32,532 bases of DNA from Nocardioides sp. Root240. Lineage in GTDB: Bacteria > Actinomycetota > Actinomycetes > Propionibacteriales > Nocardioidaceae. Where the stretch lies: contig NZ_LMIT01000001.1 of NCBI RefSeq assembly GCF_001428825.1, positions 395,907 through 428,438 on the forward strand. Reading direction: 5' to 3'. The position numbers were made by a program, and so were the translations under genes. The notes below the pieces were generated by a model, which ran no database searches, had not been told where the DNA came from, and worked only from the letters and a program-made list of their open reading frames with translations. Within the stretch, counting starts at the first letter, position 1. Every line of letters begins with the position of its first letter. This document shows positions 16,907-24,822 of the stretch, piece by piece.

Positions 16907-17535
16907 GCCTCGACGAACCGGACGGTGGTGCCCGCCGCCAGCAGCGCGGGCGGATCACGCTCGAGGTCCCACAGGGCGACGTCGGTGTGCCCGATCAGCT
17001 GCCAGCCACCGGGCGAGGCGCGCGGGTAGACCCCGCTGAACTCCCCCGCCAGGCCCACCGCGCCCGCGGGCACCGTCGTCCGCGGCTGCTCCCGACGCGG
17101 CACCTGCAGCCGTGGATCACCGCCGACGAGGTAGGCGAAGCCCGGCGCGAACCCGCCGAAGGCGACCTGCCACGACCTCCCCGTGTGTGCGTCGACCACC
17201 TCGGCCTCGGTCAGGCCGGTGCGGTCCGCCACCTCGGCGAGGTCGGGGCCGTCGTACACGACCGGGATGACGACCTCTGCCTGCGGTGGTCCTTGGTCAA
17301 GAGCACGGGAATCGGCCGAGTTCAGGTGCTCCTGGCCCGGGACGACCGCCCTGAGACGGTCGAGGGAGACCCCCGGGCGGGCCACGAGGAGGACCGTGCG
17401 GGCCCCCGGGACGACGTCGGCGACGAGGGCGGCGACGCGCGAGTCCGCCAGCAGTGCGCCCGCCGCGGCCACCACCGCGGCGGTGTCCGCGAGCTCGAGG
17501 AGGAGCCCGCGGTCGCCGTACGGGAGGACGTTCAT
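16903..17535 (-). CDS. pxpB: 5-oxoprolinase subunit B (KipI/AHS1 family)
   Basis: A 210-residue AHS1 (KipI-like) protein, the second 5-oxoprolinase subunit. The opening [15 protein letters not shown], the strand [31 protein letters not shown], and [57 protein letters not shown] are family signatures. The ATG at 17535 overlaps the pxpA stop, giving a frame-shifted ATGA coupling. The frame stays open further upstream, but that part is antisense-like noise inside pxpA. Confidence 0.94.
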   Translation of the reverse strand: MNVLPYGDRGLLLELADTAAVVAAAGALLADSRVAALVADVVPGARTVLLVARPGVSLDRLRAVVPGQEHLNSADSRALDQGPPQAEVVIPVVYDGPDLAEVADRTGLTEAEVVDAHTGRSWQVAFGGFAPGFAYLVGGDPRLQVPRREQPRTTVPAGAVGLAGEFSGVYPRASPGGWQLIGHTDVALWDLERDPPALLAAGTTVRFVEA

Positions 17536-18296
17536 CCGGCCGCGAACGAGGTGACCGCGAAGCCGGCGTGGTCGAGGGCGGCCCGCACTGCGGCCGCCAG
17601 CTCGGGCGCACCGGGCGAGTCCCCGTGCACGCACACCGACCGGACGCCCGACTCCGCCAACCGGACCGCCTGCGCGGCGGCGACGGCCGGATCGGTCAGC
17701 AGCGCGCCGGGCTGCGAGCGCGGGACCAGTCCCCCGTCGGGCAGGTAGCCGCGGTCCGCGAAGCCCTCGCCCACCGCCTCGAGCCCGGCCGCCTCGACGG
17801 CGGCGAGGAAGGCCGAGCCCGCGAGACCGAGAACGGGCAGTCCGCCGAAGGCACGCACGGCGGCGATGACGGCGTCCGCCTGGCCGGGGTGCTGCGACAC
17901 GGCGTGGTAGAGCGCACCGTGCGGCTTGAGGTAGGCCACCCGCGCCCCGGCGGCGCGGGCGATCCCGTCGAGCGCACCGAGCTGGTAGAGCACGTCGGCC
18001 TCGAGCTCGGCGGGCGGTACGTCGACGTACCGGCGCCCGAAGCCGGCGAGGTCGCGGTAGCCCACCTGGGCGCCGACGGTCACGCCGAGCTCCGCCGCTC
18101 GTGCACAGGTACGACGCAGGGTCAGCGGGTCGCCCGCGTGGAACCCGCAGGCGACGTTCGCGCTGGTCAGGTGCGGCAGGAGGGCGTCGTCGTCGCCGAG
18201 CTGCCACCGGCCGAAGGACTCCCCGACATCGGCGTTGAGATCCACGCCACCCACCCGGGTGTCGGGCGTGGACCAGCGACCCGAATGCAACGTCAC
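17532..18296 (-). CDS. pxpA: 5-oxoprolinase subunit A (LamB/YcsF family)
   Basis: A 254-residue LamB/YcsF protein, the catalytic partner of PxpBC in the ring opening of 5-oxoproline. Diagnostic segments are [40 protein letters not shown] near the N-terminus, then [29 protein letters not shown], and [11 protein letters not shown] near the end. It is the first gene of the tightly overlapping pxpA-pxpB-pxpC operon. The GTG at 18296 lies 6 nt after CACCAT, which fits a leaderless start; a perfect 7-bp inverted repeat (18316-18335) covers where the -35 would be. Confidence 0.94.
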   Translation of the reverse strand: MTLHSGRWSTPDTRVGGVDLNADVGESFGRWQLGDDDALLPHLTSANVACGFHAGDPLTLRRTCARAAELGVTVGAQVGYRDLAGFGRRYVDVPPAELEADVLYQLGALDGIARAAGARVAYLKPHGALYHAVSQHPGQADAVIAAVRAFGGLPVLGLAGSAFLAAVEAAGLEAVGEGFADRGYLPDGGLVPRSQPGALLTDPAVAAAQAVRLAESGVRSVCVHGDSPGAPELAAAVRAALDHAGFAVTSFAAG

Positions 18297-18302
18297 GGGC
18301 CT

Positions 18303-18308
18303 ATGGTG
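18303..18308 (-). promoter_or_regulatory. Candidate -10 box of pxpA (leaderless)
   Basis: CACCAT on the minus strand with a 6-nt spacer to the GTG at 18296. Confidence 0.35.
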
Positions 18309-18315
18309 ACCTATC

Positions 18316-18335
18316 GAGCCCTCGGACCAGGGCTC
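18316..18335. promoter_or_regulatory. Inverted repeat GAGCCCT-N6-AGGGCTC upstream of pxpA
   Basis: Perfect 7-bp arms around 6 nt, 20 bp before the pxpA start, at the expected -35 position. It is a candidate operator for the 5-oxoprolinase operon; no regulator gene is adjacent. Confidence 0.5.
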
Positions 18336-18397
18336 AGTGCGCGCCGCCGAGCCCAGGACGGTGCAGTCGCCGTGAATGAGACGCCGGTCACGAAGCC

Positions 18398-18424
18398 ACC
18401 CACGAGGTGGTTACTCGTGGGTAA
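18398..18424. promoter_or_regulatory. Double acyl-CoA gene operator upstream of ccr
   Basis: TTACTCGTGGGTAA (18411-18424) is the fullest copy of a motif also found before the thiolase and hydroxyacyl-CoA dehydrogenase genes. A second, inverted core ACCCACGAG lies at 18398-18406, so the two cores form a perfect 9-bp inverted repeat with a 7-nt loop. A -10 candidate TAATCT (18422-18427) overlaps the right end. Confidence 0.6.
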
Positions 18425-18427
18425 TCT
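18422..18427 (+). promoter_or_regulatory. Candidate -10 box of ccr
   Basis: TAATCT overlaps the operator motif. It would give a leader of about 70 nt ahead of the GTG at 18503. Confidence 0.45.
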
Positions 18428-18502
18428 TCCCCGCGGCCGTATTGCCACCCCCGCATGCCCTCCGAGCATGTTCCAGAAAGCATTCCTAGGGAGACGACGA
18501 CC

Positions 18503-19840
18503 GTGCAGCACATCCTCGACGCCATCCAGGCCGAAGCCTCCGCAGAGGACTTCGCCAACCTCGAGCTTCCCCAGTCCTACCGGGCCGTGACGGTCCACAA
18601 GGACGAGGTCGACATGTTCGAGGGCATCGACTCGCGTGACAAGGACCCCCGCAAGTCCCTGCACGTCGACGAGGTCCCGATGCCCGAGCTGGGCCCCGGC
18701 GAGGCGATCGTCGCCGTGATGGCCTCGGCCATCAACTACAACACCGTGTGGACCTCGATCTTCGAGCCCGTCTCCACCTTCGGCTTCCTCGAGCGCTACG
18801 GCCGCGAGTCCGAGCTCGCCAAGCGCCACGACCTGCCCTACCACATCGTCGGCTCCGACCTGTCCGGCGTCGTGCTGGCCGTCGGCCCGGGCGTGACCCG
18901 CTGGAAGGCCGGCGACCGCGTCGTCGCCCACTGCCTCTCCGTCGAGCTCGAGGCCCCCGACGGCCACAACGACACCATGCTCGACACCTCCCAGCGCATC
19001 TGGGGCTTCGAGACCAACTTCGGCGGCCTCGCCGACGTCGCCATGGTCAAGGCCAACCAGCTCATGCCCAAGCCCGAGCACCTCACCTGGGAGGAGGCCG
19101 CCTCCCCCGGCCTGGTCAACTGCACCGCCTACCGCCAGCTCGTCTCCTCCAACGGCGGCAACATGAAGCAGGGCGACAACGTCCTCATCTGGGGCGCCTC
19201 CGGCGGCCTCGGCGGCTTCGCCACCCAGTACGCCCTCAACGGCGGCGCCAACCCCATCTGCGTGGTCTCCAACGAGGAGAAGGCCCAGATCGTGCGCAAC
19301 ATGGGCGCCGAGATGGTCATCAACCGCTCCGAGCTCGCCCCCAGGTTCTGGAACGAGGAGGGCACCCAGCAAAACCCCAAGGAGTGGCAGCGCTTCGGCA
19401 AGGCCATCCGCGAGCTCACCGGCGGCGAGGACATCGACATCGTCTTCGAACACCCCGGCCGCGAGACCTTCGGCGCCTCGGTCTACGTCACCCGCAAGGG
19501 CGGCACCATCACCACCTGCGCCTCGACCACCGGCTACATGCACGAGTACGACAACCGCTACCTGTGGATGAACCTCAAGAAGATCATCTCCAGCCACTTC
19601 GCCAACTACCGCGAGTCGTGGGAGGCCAACCGCCTCATCGCCCAGGGCAAGATCCACCCCACCCTGTCGCGCACCTACAAGCTCGAGGACACCGGCCAGG
19701 CCGCCCTCGACGTCCACCACAACTTGCACCAGGGCAAGGTCGGCGTCCTGTGCCTGGCCCCCGAAGAGGGCCTCGGCGTCAAGAACGACGAGATGCGCGC
19801 CCAGCACCTCGACAAGATCAACCTCTTCCGCGGCATCTGA
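18503..19840 (+). CDS. ccrA: Crotonyl-CoA carboxylase/reductase
   Basis: A 445-residue NADPH-dependent medium-chain reductase that reductively carboxylates crotonyl-CoA to ethylmalonyl-CoA, the key step of the ethylmalonyl-CoA pathway and a source of polyketide extender units. The CO2-binding residues known from Kitasatospora Ccr are present with a one-residue offset: Asn80 (AINYN), Phe169-Glu170 (WGFETNFGG) and His in ISSHFANY. The nucleotide-binding loop GASGGLGGFATQYA and VFEHPGRETFGASVYVTRKGGTITTCAST confirm the family. The GTG at 18503 has AGGGAG 9 nt upstream and gives the usual family length; the frame continues 16 codons further upstream. Codon choice is almost uniformly C-ending, suggesting high expression. 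A strong terminator follows. Confidence 0.97.
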   Translation: MQHILDAIQAEASAEDFANLELPQSYRAVTVHKDEVDMFEGIDSRDKDPRKSLHVDEVPMPELGPGEAIVAVMASAINYNTVWTSIFEPVSTFGFLERYGRESELAKRHDLPYHIVGSDLSGVVLAVGPGVTRWKAGDRVVAHCLSVELEAPDGHNDTMLDTSQRIWGFETNFGGLADVAMVKANQLMPKPEHLTWEEAASPGLVNCTAYRQLVSSNGGNMKQGDNVLIWGASGGLGGFATQYALNGGANPICVVSNEEKAQIVRNMGAEMVINRSELAPRFWNEEGTQQNPKEWQRFGKAIRELTGGEDIDIVFEHPGRETFGASVYVTRKGGTITTCASTTGYMHEYDNRYLWMNLKKIISSHFANYRESWEANRLIAQGKIHPTLSRTYKLEDTGQAALDVHHNLHQGKVGVLCLAPEEGLGVKNDEMRAQHLDKINLFRGI

Positions 19841-19865
19841 TCAGCACCTGATCCACCGCACCAGC

Positions 19866-19906
19866 ACGGGCGGGCCGGCGCACACGCGCCGGCCCGTCCG
19901 TCTTTT
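19866..19906 (+). terminator. Rho-independent terminator after ccr
   Basis: A 16-bp stem (19866-19881 with 19886-19901, one G-T wobble) closes a 4-nt ACAC loop and is followed by CTTTT. This is the clearest intrinsic terminator in the window and separates ccr from the coiled-coil gene. Confidence 0.9.
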
Positions 19907-20032
19907 CGCCGGCGCACGGCGCGGGTCCGTCCGCCACGGCGGGGCGGACTGTGAAAGCTCAGGTCCATCGGGGATCATGGAGGCGATTCCCCCATCCCCC
20001 ATGCACGCACCGAGCCAGGGAGGCTCATCCCC
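19907..20032 (+). other. Leader/promoter region of the coiled-coil gene
   Basis: This holds a second GC-rich hairpin (GTCCG...CGGAC, about 19924-19950) and a purine-rich stretch with GGGGAT and ATTCCCC/ATCCCCC segments that can pair (about 19970-20000). GGGAGG lies about 10 nt before the ATG at 20033. No -10 box is convincing. Confidence 0.4.
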
Positions 20033-21301
20033 ATGAGCGACCAGGGTCTGTCCATCTTCGACGACGAGCCCACCCCCAACGAGGAGTCCGCCCCCGTGAC
20101 GACCAAGTCCACCGACGAGGAGCCGACGCAGGTCATCCCGGCGGTGAAGACCGCCGAGACGCCGACCGTCCGCGCGCAGGCCACCCCCCGGCCCGCCGCG
20201 CAGCCCCCCGCGGCCGCGCCCCGTGCGGCGTCCCCGGCACCGGCAACGTCTCCGCGTCCCGCGGGTGCGTCGTCCGCGACCGCGCGTCCAGTGGGCTTCA
20301 GCGCCCCGTCCGGCGGGCTGCCGATCGTCCGCAAGGGCGGCTACGACCGCGACGCCGTCGACGCCCAGATCCGCCAGCTCTCCGGCGAGAAGGCGACGCT
20401 GGGCGCCAGCCTCAACGAGTCCGAGCAGCGCGTCATCGAGCTCGAGAAGGAGCTCGCCAAGGTCCGCGCGGAGCTGTCGGAGTCCGACAACCCGTCGTAC
20501 GCCGGGCTGGGCGGTCGCGCGAGCGCGATGCTCCGGCTGGCCGAGGAGGAGGCGGGCGAGATCCGCACGACCGCCGAGGCCGACGCCGCCGAGATCCGCG
20601 ACCAGGCCACCCGCGACGCCAAGGCGATCCGCGCCGAGGCCGCGCGCGAGGCCGACGACATGCGTGCCGTCCAGCTCCGCGAGCTGGAGGAGAACCGGAC
20701 TCGCCTGCTGACCGACGCCGAGCAGGAGCGCGCCCTCGCCAGGAGCGAGGCCGAGGACCTGCGCGCCTCGGCCCGCCGCGAGGCCGACCAGCTGCGGCTC
20801 GCCGCCCAGCAGGAGGTCTCCGAGCAGCGCAGCCAGGCCCAGCGCGAGATCGAGCAGGCGCGCACCGCCGTCGACCGCGAGGTCCAGGAGGCCCGTCGGG
20901 CCCTCGCCGTGGAGAAGGAGCGCCTCGCCCGCGAGGCCACCGACCACCACGCCAGCGCCGTCGCCGAGACCCGTCGCCTCGTCGAGGAGTCCGAGCAGCG
21001 CGCGAACGCCGCCGAGGAGCGGGCCGCCGAGGCCAGCAAGCAGGCGACGCAGAACCGTGCCGCCGCCCAGTCCGAGTCCGAGGCCCTGCTCGGTCGAGCC
21101 CGTCGCGAGGCCGAGCAGATCATCGCGTCCGCGCGGGTCCAGGCCGAGGCCCTGGCCGCGGCCGGCGACTCCGAGCTGCAGCGCGAGATCAGCTCGCGCC
21201 GGGCCGAGCTCGACCGGCTCACCAAGCGCCGCGCCGCCATCACCGCCCAGCTCTCCTCGCTCGCCGACCTCGTCGCCGGCTTCGGCGAGGACGAGAGTTG
21301 A
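20033..21301 (+). CDS. Long coiled-coil protein (Scy/FilP/DivIVA-like)
   Basis: A 422-residue protein with an acidic, low-complexity start (1-45), a Pro/Ala-rich disordered linker (about 46-85), a short conserved-looking block LPIVRKGGYDRDAVDAQIRQLSGEK (about 95-120) reminiscent of the DivIVA N-terminal entry, then a near-continuous heptad coiled coil rich in Glu, Arg, Ala and Gln to about residue 400. This matches the actinobacterial DivIVA-related scaffold proteins Scy and FilP, which act at the cell pole. In Streptomyces those genes also lie beside mce, thiolase and meaB, so synteny supports the call. It overlaps the next gene's TTG by 4 bp. GGGAGG precedes the ATG. Confidence 0.8.
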   Translation: MSDQGLSIFDDEPTPNEESAPVTTKSTDEEPTQVIPAVKTAETPTVRAQATPRPAAQPPAAAPRAASPAPATSPRPAGASSATARPVGFSAPSGGLPIVRKGGYDRDAVDAQIRQLSGEKATLGASLNESEQRVIELEKELAKVRAELSESDNPSYAGLGGRASAMLRLAEEEAGEIRTTAEADAAEIRDQATRDAKAIRAEAAREADDMRAVQLRELEENRTRLLTDAEQERALARSEAEDLRASARREADQLRLAAQQEVSEQRSQAQREIEQARTAVDREVQEARRALAVEKERLAREATDHHASAVAETRRLVEESEQRANAAEERAAEASKQATQNRAAAQSESEALLGRARREAEQIIASARVQAEALAAAGDSELQREISSRRAELDRLTKRRAAITAQLSSLADLVAGFGEDES

Positions 21302-22482
21302 GCGCACCTGACGGAACCGTCGCGTCCCGGGCCGCCGCGGCCCCGGACGCGACGCCCGAGGAGCTGCACGACGGCGTCGACGAGCACGCCGGCATCGACC
21401 CGGCCGCGGCGGCCGCTCCCGCCGAGTCGCCGTACGGCGAGATGGGCCAGCCGTTCGACCGGCGCTCGCCCTTCTACTACGGCTTCGTCGGCGCGCTCGG
21501 CGCCCTGTCGGCGTTCTGGCTGTTCAAGGCCGTCGCCGGCATCGGCTCGGTGCTGCTGCTGGTCGTCGTCTCGTTCTTCCTCGCCGCCGGCCTGAACCCG
21601 TCGGTCGAGTTCCTCGAGCGCCGCGGCCTGCGGCGCTCGTTCGCGGTGACGCTCGTGATCGTGCTCGCGCTCGGCACCGTCGCGCTGTTCCTGGTCGCGA
21701 TCGTCCCGGTCATCACCGACCAGGTGCAGGCGATCACCAAGAGCGCCCCCGGCTGGCTGGACGAGCTGCAGAAGAACAAGCGGATCCAGGACCTCAACGA
21801 CGAGTACGACATCATCGACAAGCTGAAGGCGAAGATCACCGACGAGAGCTTCGTGTCGGCGCTCTTCGGCGGCGCGCTGGGCTTCGGCCTCAAGCTCGTC
21901 TCGGCGCTGTTCAACCTGTTCGTGATCGTCGTCCTGACGCTCTACTTCCTCGCCTCGCTCAAGACCACGACCGGCGCGATCTACAACCTGGCCCCGGCCT
22001 CGCGCCGCGACCGGGTCGCCCGGCTCGGCGACAAGGTGATCGCCAACATCGGCGGCTACGTCTCGGGCGCCTTCCTGGTCGCCATGGCGGCGGGCATCTC
22101 GTCGCTGGTCTTCCTGTCGTTCACGCCGATCGGGAAGTACGCCGTCGCGCTGGCCTTCGTGGTCGCCGTGCTCGACGTGATCCCGATGATCGGCGCCACG
22201 CTCGGCGCGGTGATCGTCTGCGCGATCGCGTTCGCCACCGACGTCAAGACGGGGGTCATCTGCGTGATCTTCTACGTCGTCTACCAGCAGGTCGAGAACT
22301 ACCTCATCTACCCGCGGGTGATGAGCAAGTCCGTCGACCTGCCCGGTGCGGTCATCGTGATCGCCGCCCTGGTCGGCACCGCCCTGCTCGGCGTGGTCGG
22401 TGCACTGCTGGCCATCCCGGCGGCCGCCGCGGTGCTGCTGGTCATCCGTGAGGTCGTCGTGAAGCGGCAGGACACGCGCTAG
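21298..22482 (+). CDS. AI-2E family transporter (YdbK/PerM-like permease)
   Basis: A 394-residue membrane protein of the AI-2E/PerM exporter family. After a soluble, acidic N-terminus of about 55 residues there are about eight hydrophobic helices. A pair around LLLVVVSFFLAAGLNPSVEFLERRGLRR is followed by an extracytoplasmic segment with QVQAITKSAPGWLDELQ, and the family block GKYAVALAFVVAVLDVIPMIGATLGAV and YQQVENYLIYPRVMSKSVDLPG near the C-terminus. The substrate is not predictable; most members do not move AI-2. The start is TTG at 21298, overlapping the upstream TGA as TTGA with GAGG 7 nt before, implying coupling to the coiled-coil gene. Confidence 0.9.
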   Translation: MSAPDGTVASRAAAAPDATPEELHDGVDEHAGIDPAAAAAPAESPYGEMGQPFDRRSPFYYGFVGALGALSAFWLFKAVAGIGSVLLLVVVSFFLAAGLNPSVEFLERRGLRRSFAVTLVIVLALGTVALFLVAIVPVITDQVQAITKSAPGWLDELQKNKRIQDLNDEYDIIDKLKAKITDESFVSALFGGALGFGLKLVSALFNLFVIVVLTLYFLASLKTTTGAIYNLAPASRRDRVARLGDKVIANIGGYVSGAFLVAMAAGISSLVFLSFTPIGKYAVALAFVVAVLDVIPMIGATLGAVIVCAIAFATDVKTGVICVIFYVVYQQVENYLIYPRVMSKSVDLPGAVIVIAALVGTALLGVVGALLAIPAAAAVLLVIREVVVKRQDTR

Positions 22483-22524
22483 CCCGACGGCGTCCCTGCT
22501 CCTGCAAAGCGACAAGGGAACCGC

Positions 22525-23193
22525 ATGTGCTTCTCGGCAGAGATGGACCTGGCCGCCGGCCTGCTGGTCACCGGGATCGGCATCGACACCCTGCGTCAGG
22601 CGCGCGCCCGCGAGCAGCTGGCGATCGCCGCCGTGCCACTCGTGCTCGGCACCCACCTGCTGGTCGAGACGCCGGTGTGGTGGAGCCTCGAGGGACACCT
22701 CTCCCCCGCGGTGGGCGACCTCGCCTCCTGGGCCTACGTCGCGATCGCTCTCGTCGTCGTACCCGCGCTGGTCCCGTGGGCCTTCCTCCGGCTCGGCACG
22801 TCGGGACGCGCGGGCCTCGACCGGTTCTTCCTCGCGTGCGGCCTGGCCGCGGCGGCGGCCGGACTGTTCGCGATCGGCCTCGAGCCGGTGGGCCGTCGCA
22901 TCGACGGCCACCACATCGCCTACCACCCCGGCGTCGCGTGGTCGGGCGTCGTGCTCGCGGCCTACGTCCTGGCGACCTGCGGACCGAGCCTCCTGGCCCG
23001 CAGCGCGGAGCTGCGCTGGTTCGGCGTCGGCAACCTCGCGGTCGTCGCGCTGCTCGCGTGGATCCAGCAGAACGCCGTGATCTCGCTGTGGTGCGTGTGG
23101 GCTGCGTCGACCAGCCTGCTGATCAACCTGGCCCTGCGCCGCACCCACGTCCCGGCTGTCGCGTCCCTCGTCGCACCCGACGGGCACACATGA
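22525..23193 (+). CDS. DUF6629 family integral membrane protein
   Basis: A 222-residue protein with about seven hydrophobic segments. The start MCFSAEMDLAAGLLVTGIGIDTLRQAR and then HLLVETPVWWSLEGH fit the DUF6629 family, which has a conserved Cys-Phe-Ser at the very N-terminus and a His/Glu/Trp motif in an early helix. No function is established; a metal or small-molecule site is possible. AAGGGA at 22514-22519 gives a normal ribosome binding site. It lies 42 bp after the AI-2E gene in the same direction and may be in its operon. It converges with the EamA gene with 4 bp between stops. Confidence 0.8.
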   Translation: MCFSAEMDLAAGLLVTGIGIDTLRQARAREQLAIAAVPLVLGTHLLVETPVWWSLEGHLSPAVGDLASWAYVAIALVVVPALVPWAFLRLGTSGRAGLDRFFLACGLAAAAAGLFAIGLEPVGRRIDGHHIAYHPGVAWSGVVLAAYVLATCGPSLLARSAELRWFGVGNLAVVALLAWIQQNAVISLWCVWAASTSLLINLALRRTHVPAVASLVAPDGHT

Positions 23194-23197
23194 GGTC

Positions 23198-24163
23198 TCA
23201 GACGAGCACCGGCTCCTCGCGGGTGACGCTGCGCTCCCCCAGCTTCACCCCGACGACGCCGAGGAGGATCAGCGCGCCTCCGGCGAACTGCACCGGACCC
23301 GGCAGCTGGCCCAGCAGGAGCCATGCCCACAGCACGGCGAGGACGACCTCGCTGAGCGCCACGAAGGACGCGAGCCGCGAGCCCAGCCGTCGGCTGGCGG
23401 CGATGCCGGTGCCGTAGGCGAGCGCGGCCGTGACCAGGCCGAGGGCGAGGATCGCGACCCACGGCGCGACCTCGAGGCCGGCGTACTCGACTCCGGTGGA
23501 CGCGGTCCGCACCGGCATCAGGCCGAGGAGGCCGATCAGCCCGAGGAACAGGCCTCCGACGACGAGGCCGCCGGTCGCCAACGCCATCGGCGGCAGGCCG
23601 CTGCGGTCGTCGGCCGAGATGACGAAGTAGGCCGCCGCGCCGACCATGGCGCCGAGCGCCCAGGCAGCGCCCCGGACGTCGAAGTCGGCCCCCGAGAAGA
23701 GGTCGAGCACCAGCAGCAGCCCGAGCGCCGCCACGACGGCGCCCACGACCGTGAGCCGGCCGGGCCGCTGGCCGTGGGCGACCCACATCCAGACCACGAC
23801 GGCAGCCGGCGCGGTGTACTCGATGAGCAGCGCCGGGCCGACCTCCATGGTCTGCACGGCCGAGAAGTAGCAGAACTGGGCGCCCGCGACCGCGAGGATG
23901 CCGTAGAGGACGACCGTGGGCAGCGCGCGTCCGAGCAGGGGCCAGCGACCGCGCATCGCGGCGAGGCCGAAGGGCAGGACCGCGAGCGCGCCGACGGCGA
24001 TCCGGAGCAGGACGACCCCGCCGGCGCTCCAGCCGGCGTCCAGCAGCGGCCGTGCCAGCGCTCCGGACATGCCGAAGGTGGCGGCCGAGACGATCGCGAG
24101 CAGCAGGCCGGTTCCGGCGTCCCGGCCGGCCGCCACGGGCTTGTCACGAGTCAAGGTCGTCAT
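23198..24163 (-). CDS. EamA/DMT family transporter
   Basis: A 321-residue drug/metabolite transporter superfamily member with two EamA repeats of five helices each. The first half contains GLLLAIVSAATFGMSGALARPLLDAGWSAGGVVLLRIAVGALAVLPF, and the second half contains GAAYFVISADDRSGLPPMAL and ends with the signature SEVVLAVLWAWLLLGQLPGPVQFAGGALILLGVVGV. Likely an exporter of amino acids or metabolites; substrate unknown. It is divergent from the CGNR gene across only 39 bp, so the two promoters overlap. TACCGT lies 8 nt before the ATG. Confidence 0.92.
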   Translation of the reverse strand: MTTLTRDKPVAAGRDAGTGLLLAIVSAATFGMSGALARPLLDAGWSAGGVVLLRIAVGALAVLPFGLAAMRGRWPLLGRALPTVVLYGILAVAGAQFCYFSAVQTMEVGPALLIEYTAPAAVVVWMWVAHGQRPGRLTVVGAVVAALGLLLVLDLFSGADFDVRGAAWALGAMVGAAAYFVISADDRSGLPPMALATGGLVVGGLFLGLIGLLGLMPVRTASTGVEYAGLEVAPWVAILALGLVTAALAYGTGIAASRRLGSRLASFVALSEVVLAVLWAWLLLGQLPGPVQFAGGALILLGVVGVKLGERSVTREEPVLV

Positions 24164-24171
24164 GACTCATG

Positions 24172-24177
24172 ACGGTA
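24172..24177 (-). promoter_or_regulatory. Candidate -10 box of the EamA gene
   Basis: TACCGT on the minus strand with an 8-nt spacer to the ATG at 24163, within the 39-bp divergent gap. Confidence 0.4.
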
Positions 24178-24190
24178 CGCCGGGCTGCTG

Positions 24191-24196
24191 TAACCT
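24191..24196 (+). promoter_or_regulatory. -10 box of the CGNR gene (leaderless)
   Basis: TAACCT with a 6-nt spacer to the GTG at 24203. There is no Shine-Dalgarno sequence in the gap. Confidence 0.55.
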
Positions 24197-24202
24197 GTCA
24201 AA

Positions 24203-24757
24203 GTGGTTTTCACCCATGACACCGCCGCGTCCCTCCAAGCTGCCGTCACCCTCGTCAACTCCGAACTGGAGCCGGTCGGGCTGAGGACGCCCGAGGAGCT
24301 CGACGACTTCTTCGCGGACTTCGGCTACACCGGCCGCCACGACGGCGACCAGGCCGAGGTCGACGAGGTACACGCCGTCGTACCCCAGCTGCGGGCAGTG
24401 CTCACGGCCCACCGCGACGAGGCCGTGCGGATCGTCAACGAGATGCTGCGGACCGCGCAGGCACTCCCCCAGCTCCAGCGCCACGACGGCCTGGACTGGC
24501 ACCTGCACGCCATCGCGCCGGACCGCCCCCTGGCCGAGCGGATCGTGGTCGAGACCGCGATGGCGATGATCGACGTGATCCGCGCCGACGAGATGTCGCG
24601 GCTCGCGATCTGCGCCGACGAGACCTGCGAGGGCGTCGTGCTCGACCTGTCCCGCAACCGCTCGAAGCGCTTCTGCTCGGTGACCTGTGGCAACCGCAAC
24701 GCGGTCGCGGCGTACCGTGCCCGGCAGGCGGAGGAGGCCGAGGAATCCGCAGGGTGA
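24203..24757 (+). CDS. CGNR zinc finger/ABATE domain protein
   Basis: A 184-residue protein. The N-terminal and middle part is the ABATE (stress-induced, putative sensor) domain. The C-terminus is the CGNR zinc finger with cysteines in ICADETCEGVVLDLSRNRSKRFCSVTCGNRNAVAAYRAR, the signature of a family thought to act as transcription regulators. The GTG at 24203 is set by the TAACCT box 6 nt upstream. It shares its promoter region with the divergent EamA transporter and may control it, by the usual logic of divergent regulator/exporter pairs. No target site was identified. Confidence 0.92.
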   Translation: MVFTHDTAASLQAAVTLVNSELEPVGLRTPEELDDFFADFGYTGRHDGDQAEVDEVHAVVPQLRAVLTAHRDEAVRIVNEMLRTAQALPQLQRHDGLDWHLHAIAPDRPLAERIVVETAMAMIDVIRADEMSRLAICADETCEGVVLDLSRNRSKRFCSVTCGNRNAVAAYRARQAEEAEESAG

Positions 24758-24809
24758 CGTCCGTGTGACATCTGGCGCGAAGGTCTGGCCGAGCCCGACG
24801 GTGCCGGGG

Positions 24810-24815
24810 CAGGAT
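24810..24815 (+). promoter_or_regulatory. -10 box of the secreted nuclease gene (leaderless)
   Basis: CAGGAT with a 7-nt spacer to the ATG at 24823. The same hexamer precedes the DUF952 gene. Confidence 0.45.
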
Positions 24816-24822
24816 TCGGCCC

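Noticed and set aside
20341..23187. A minus-strand open frame of over 900 codons opposite the coiled-coil, AI-2E and DUF6629 genes
   Set aside because: It spans three well-supported genes on the other strand and reads as Arg/Asp/Gln-rich shadow sequence without domains.
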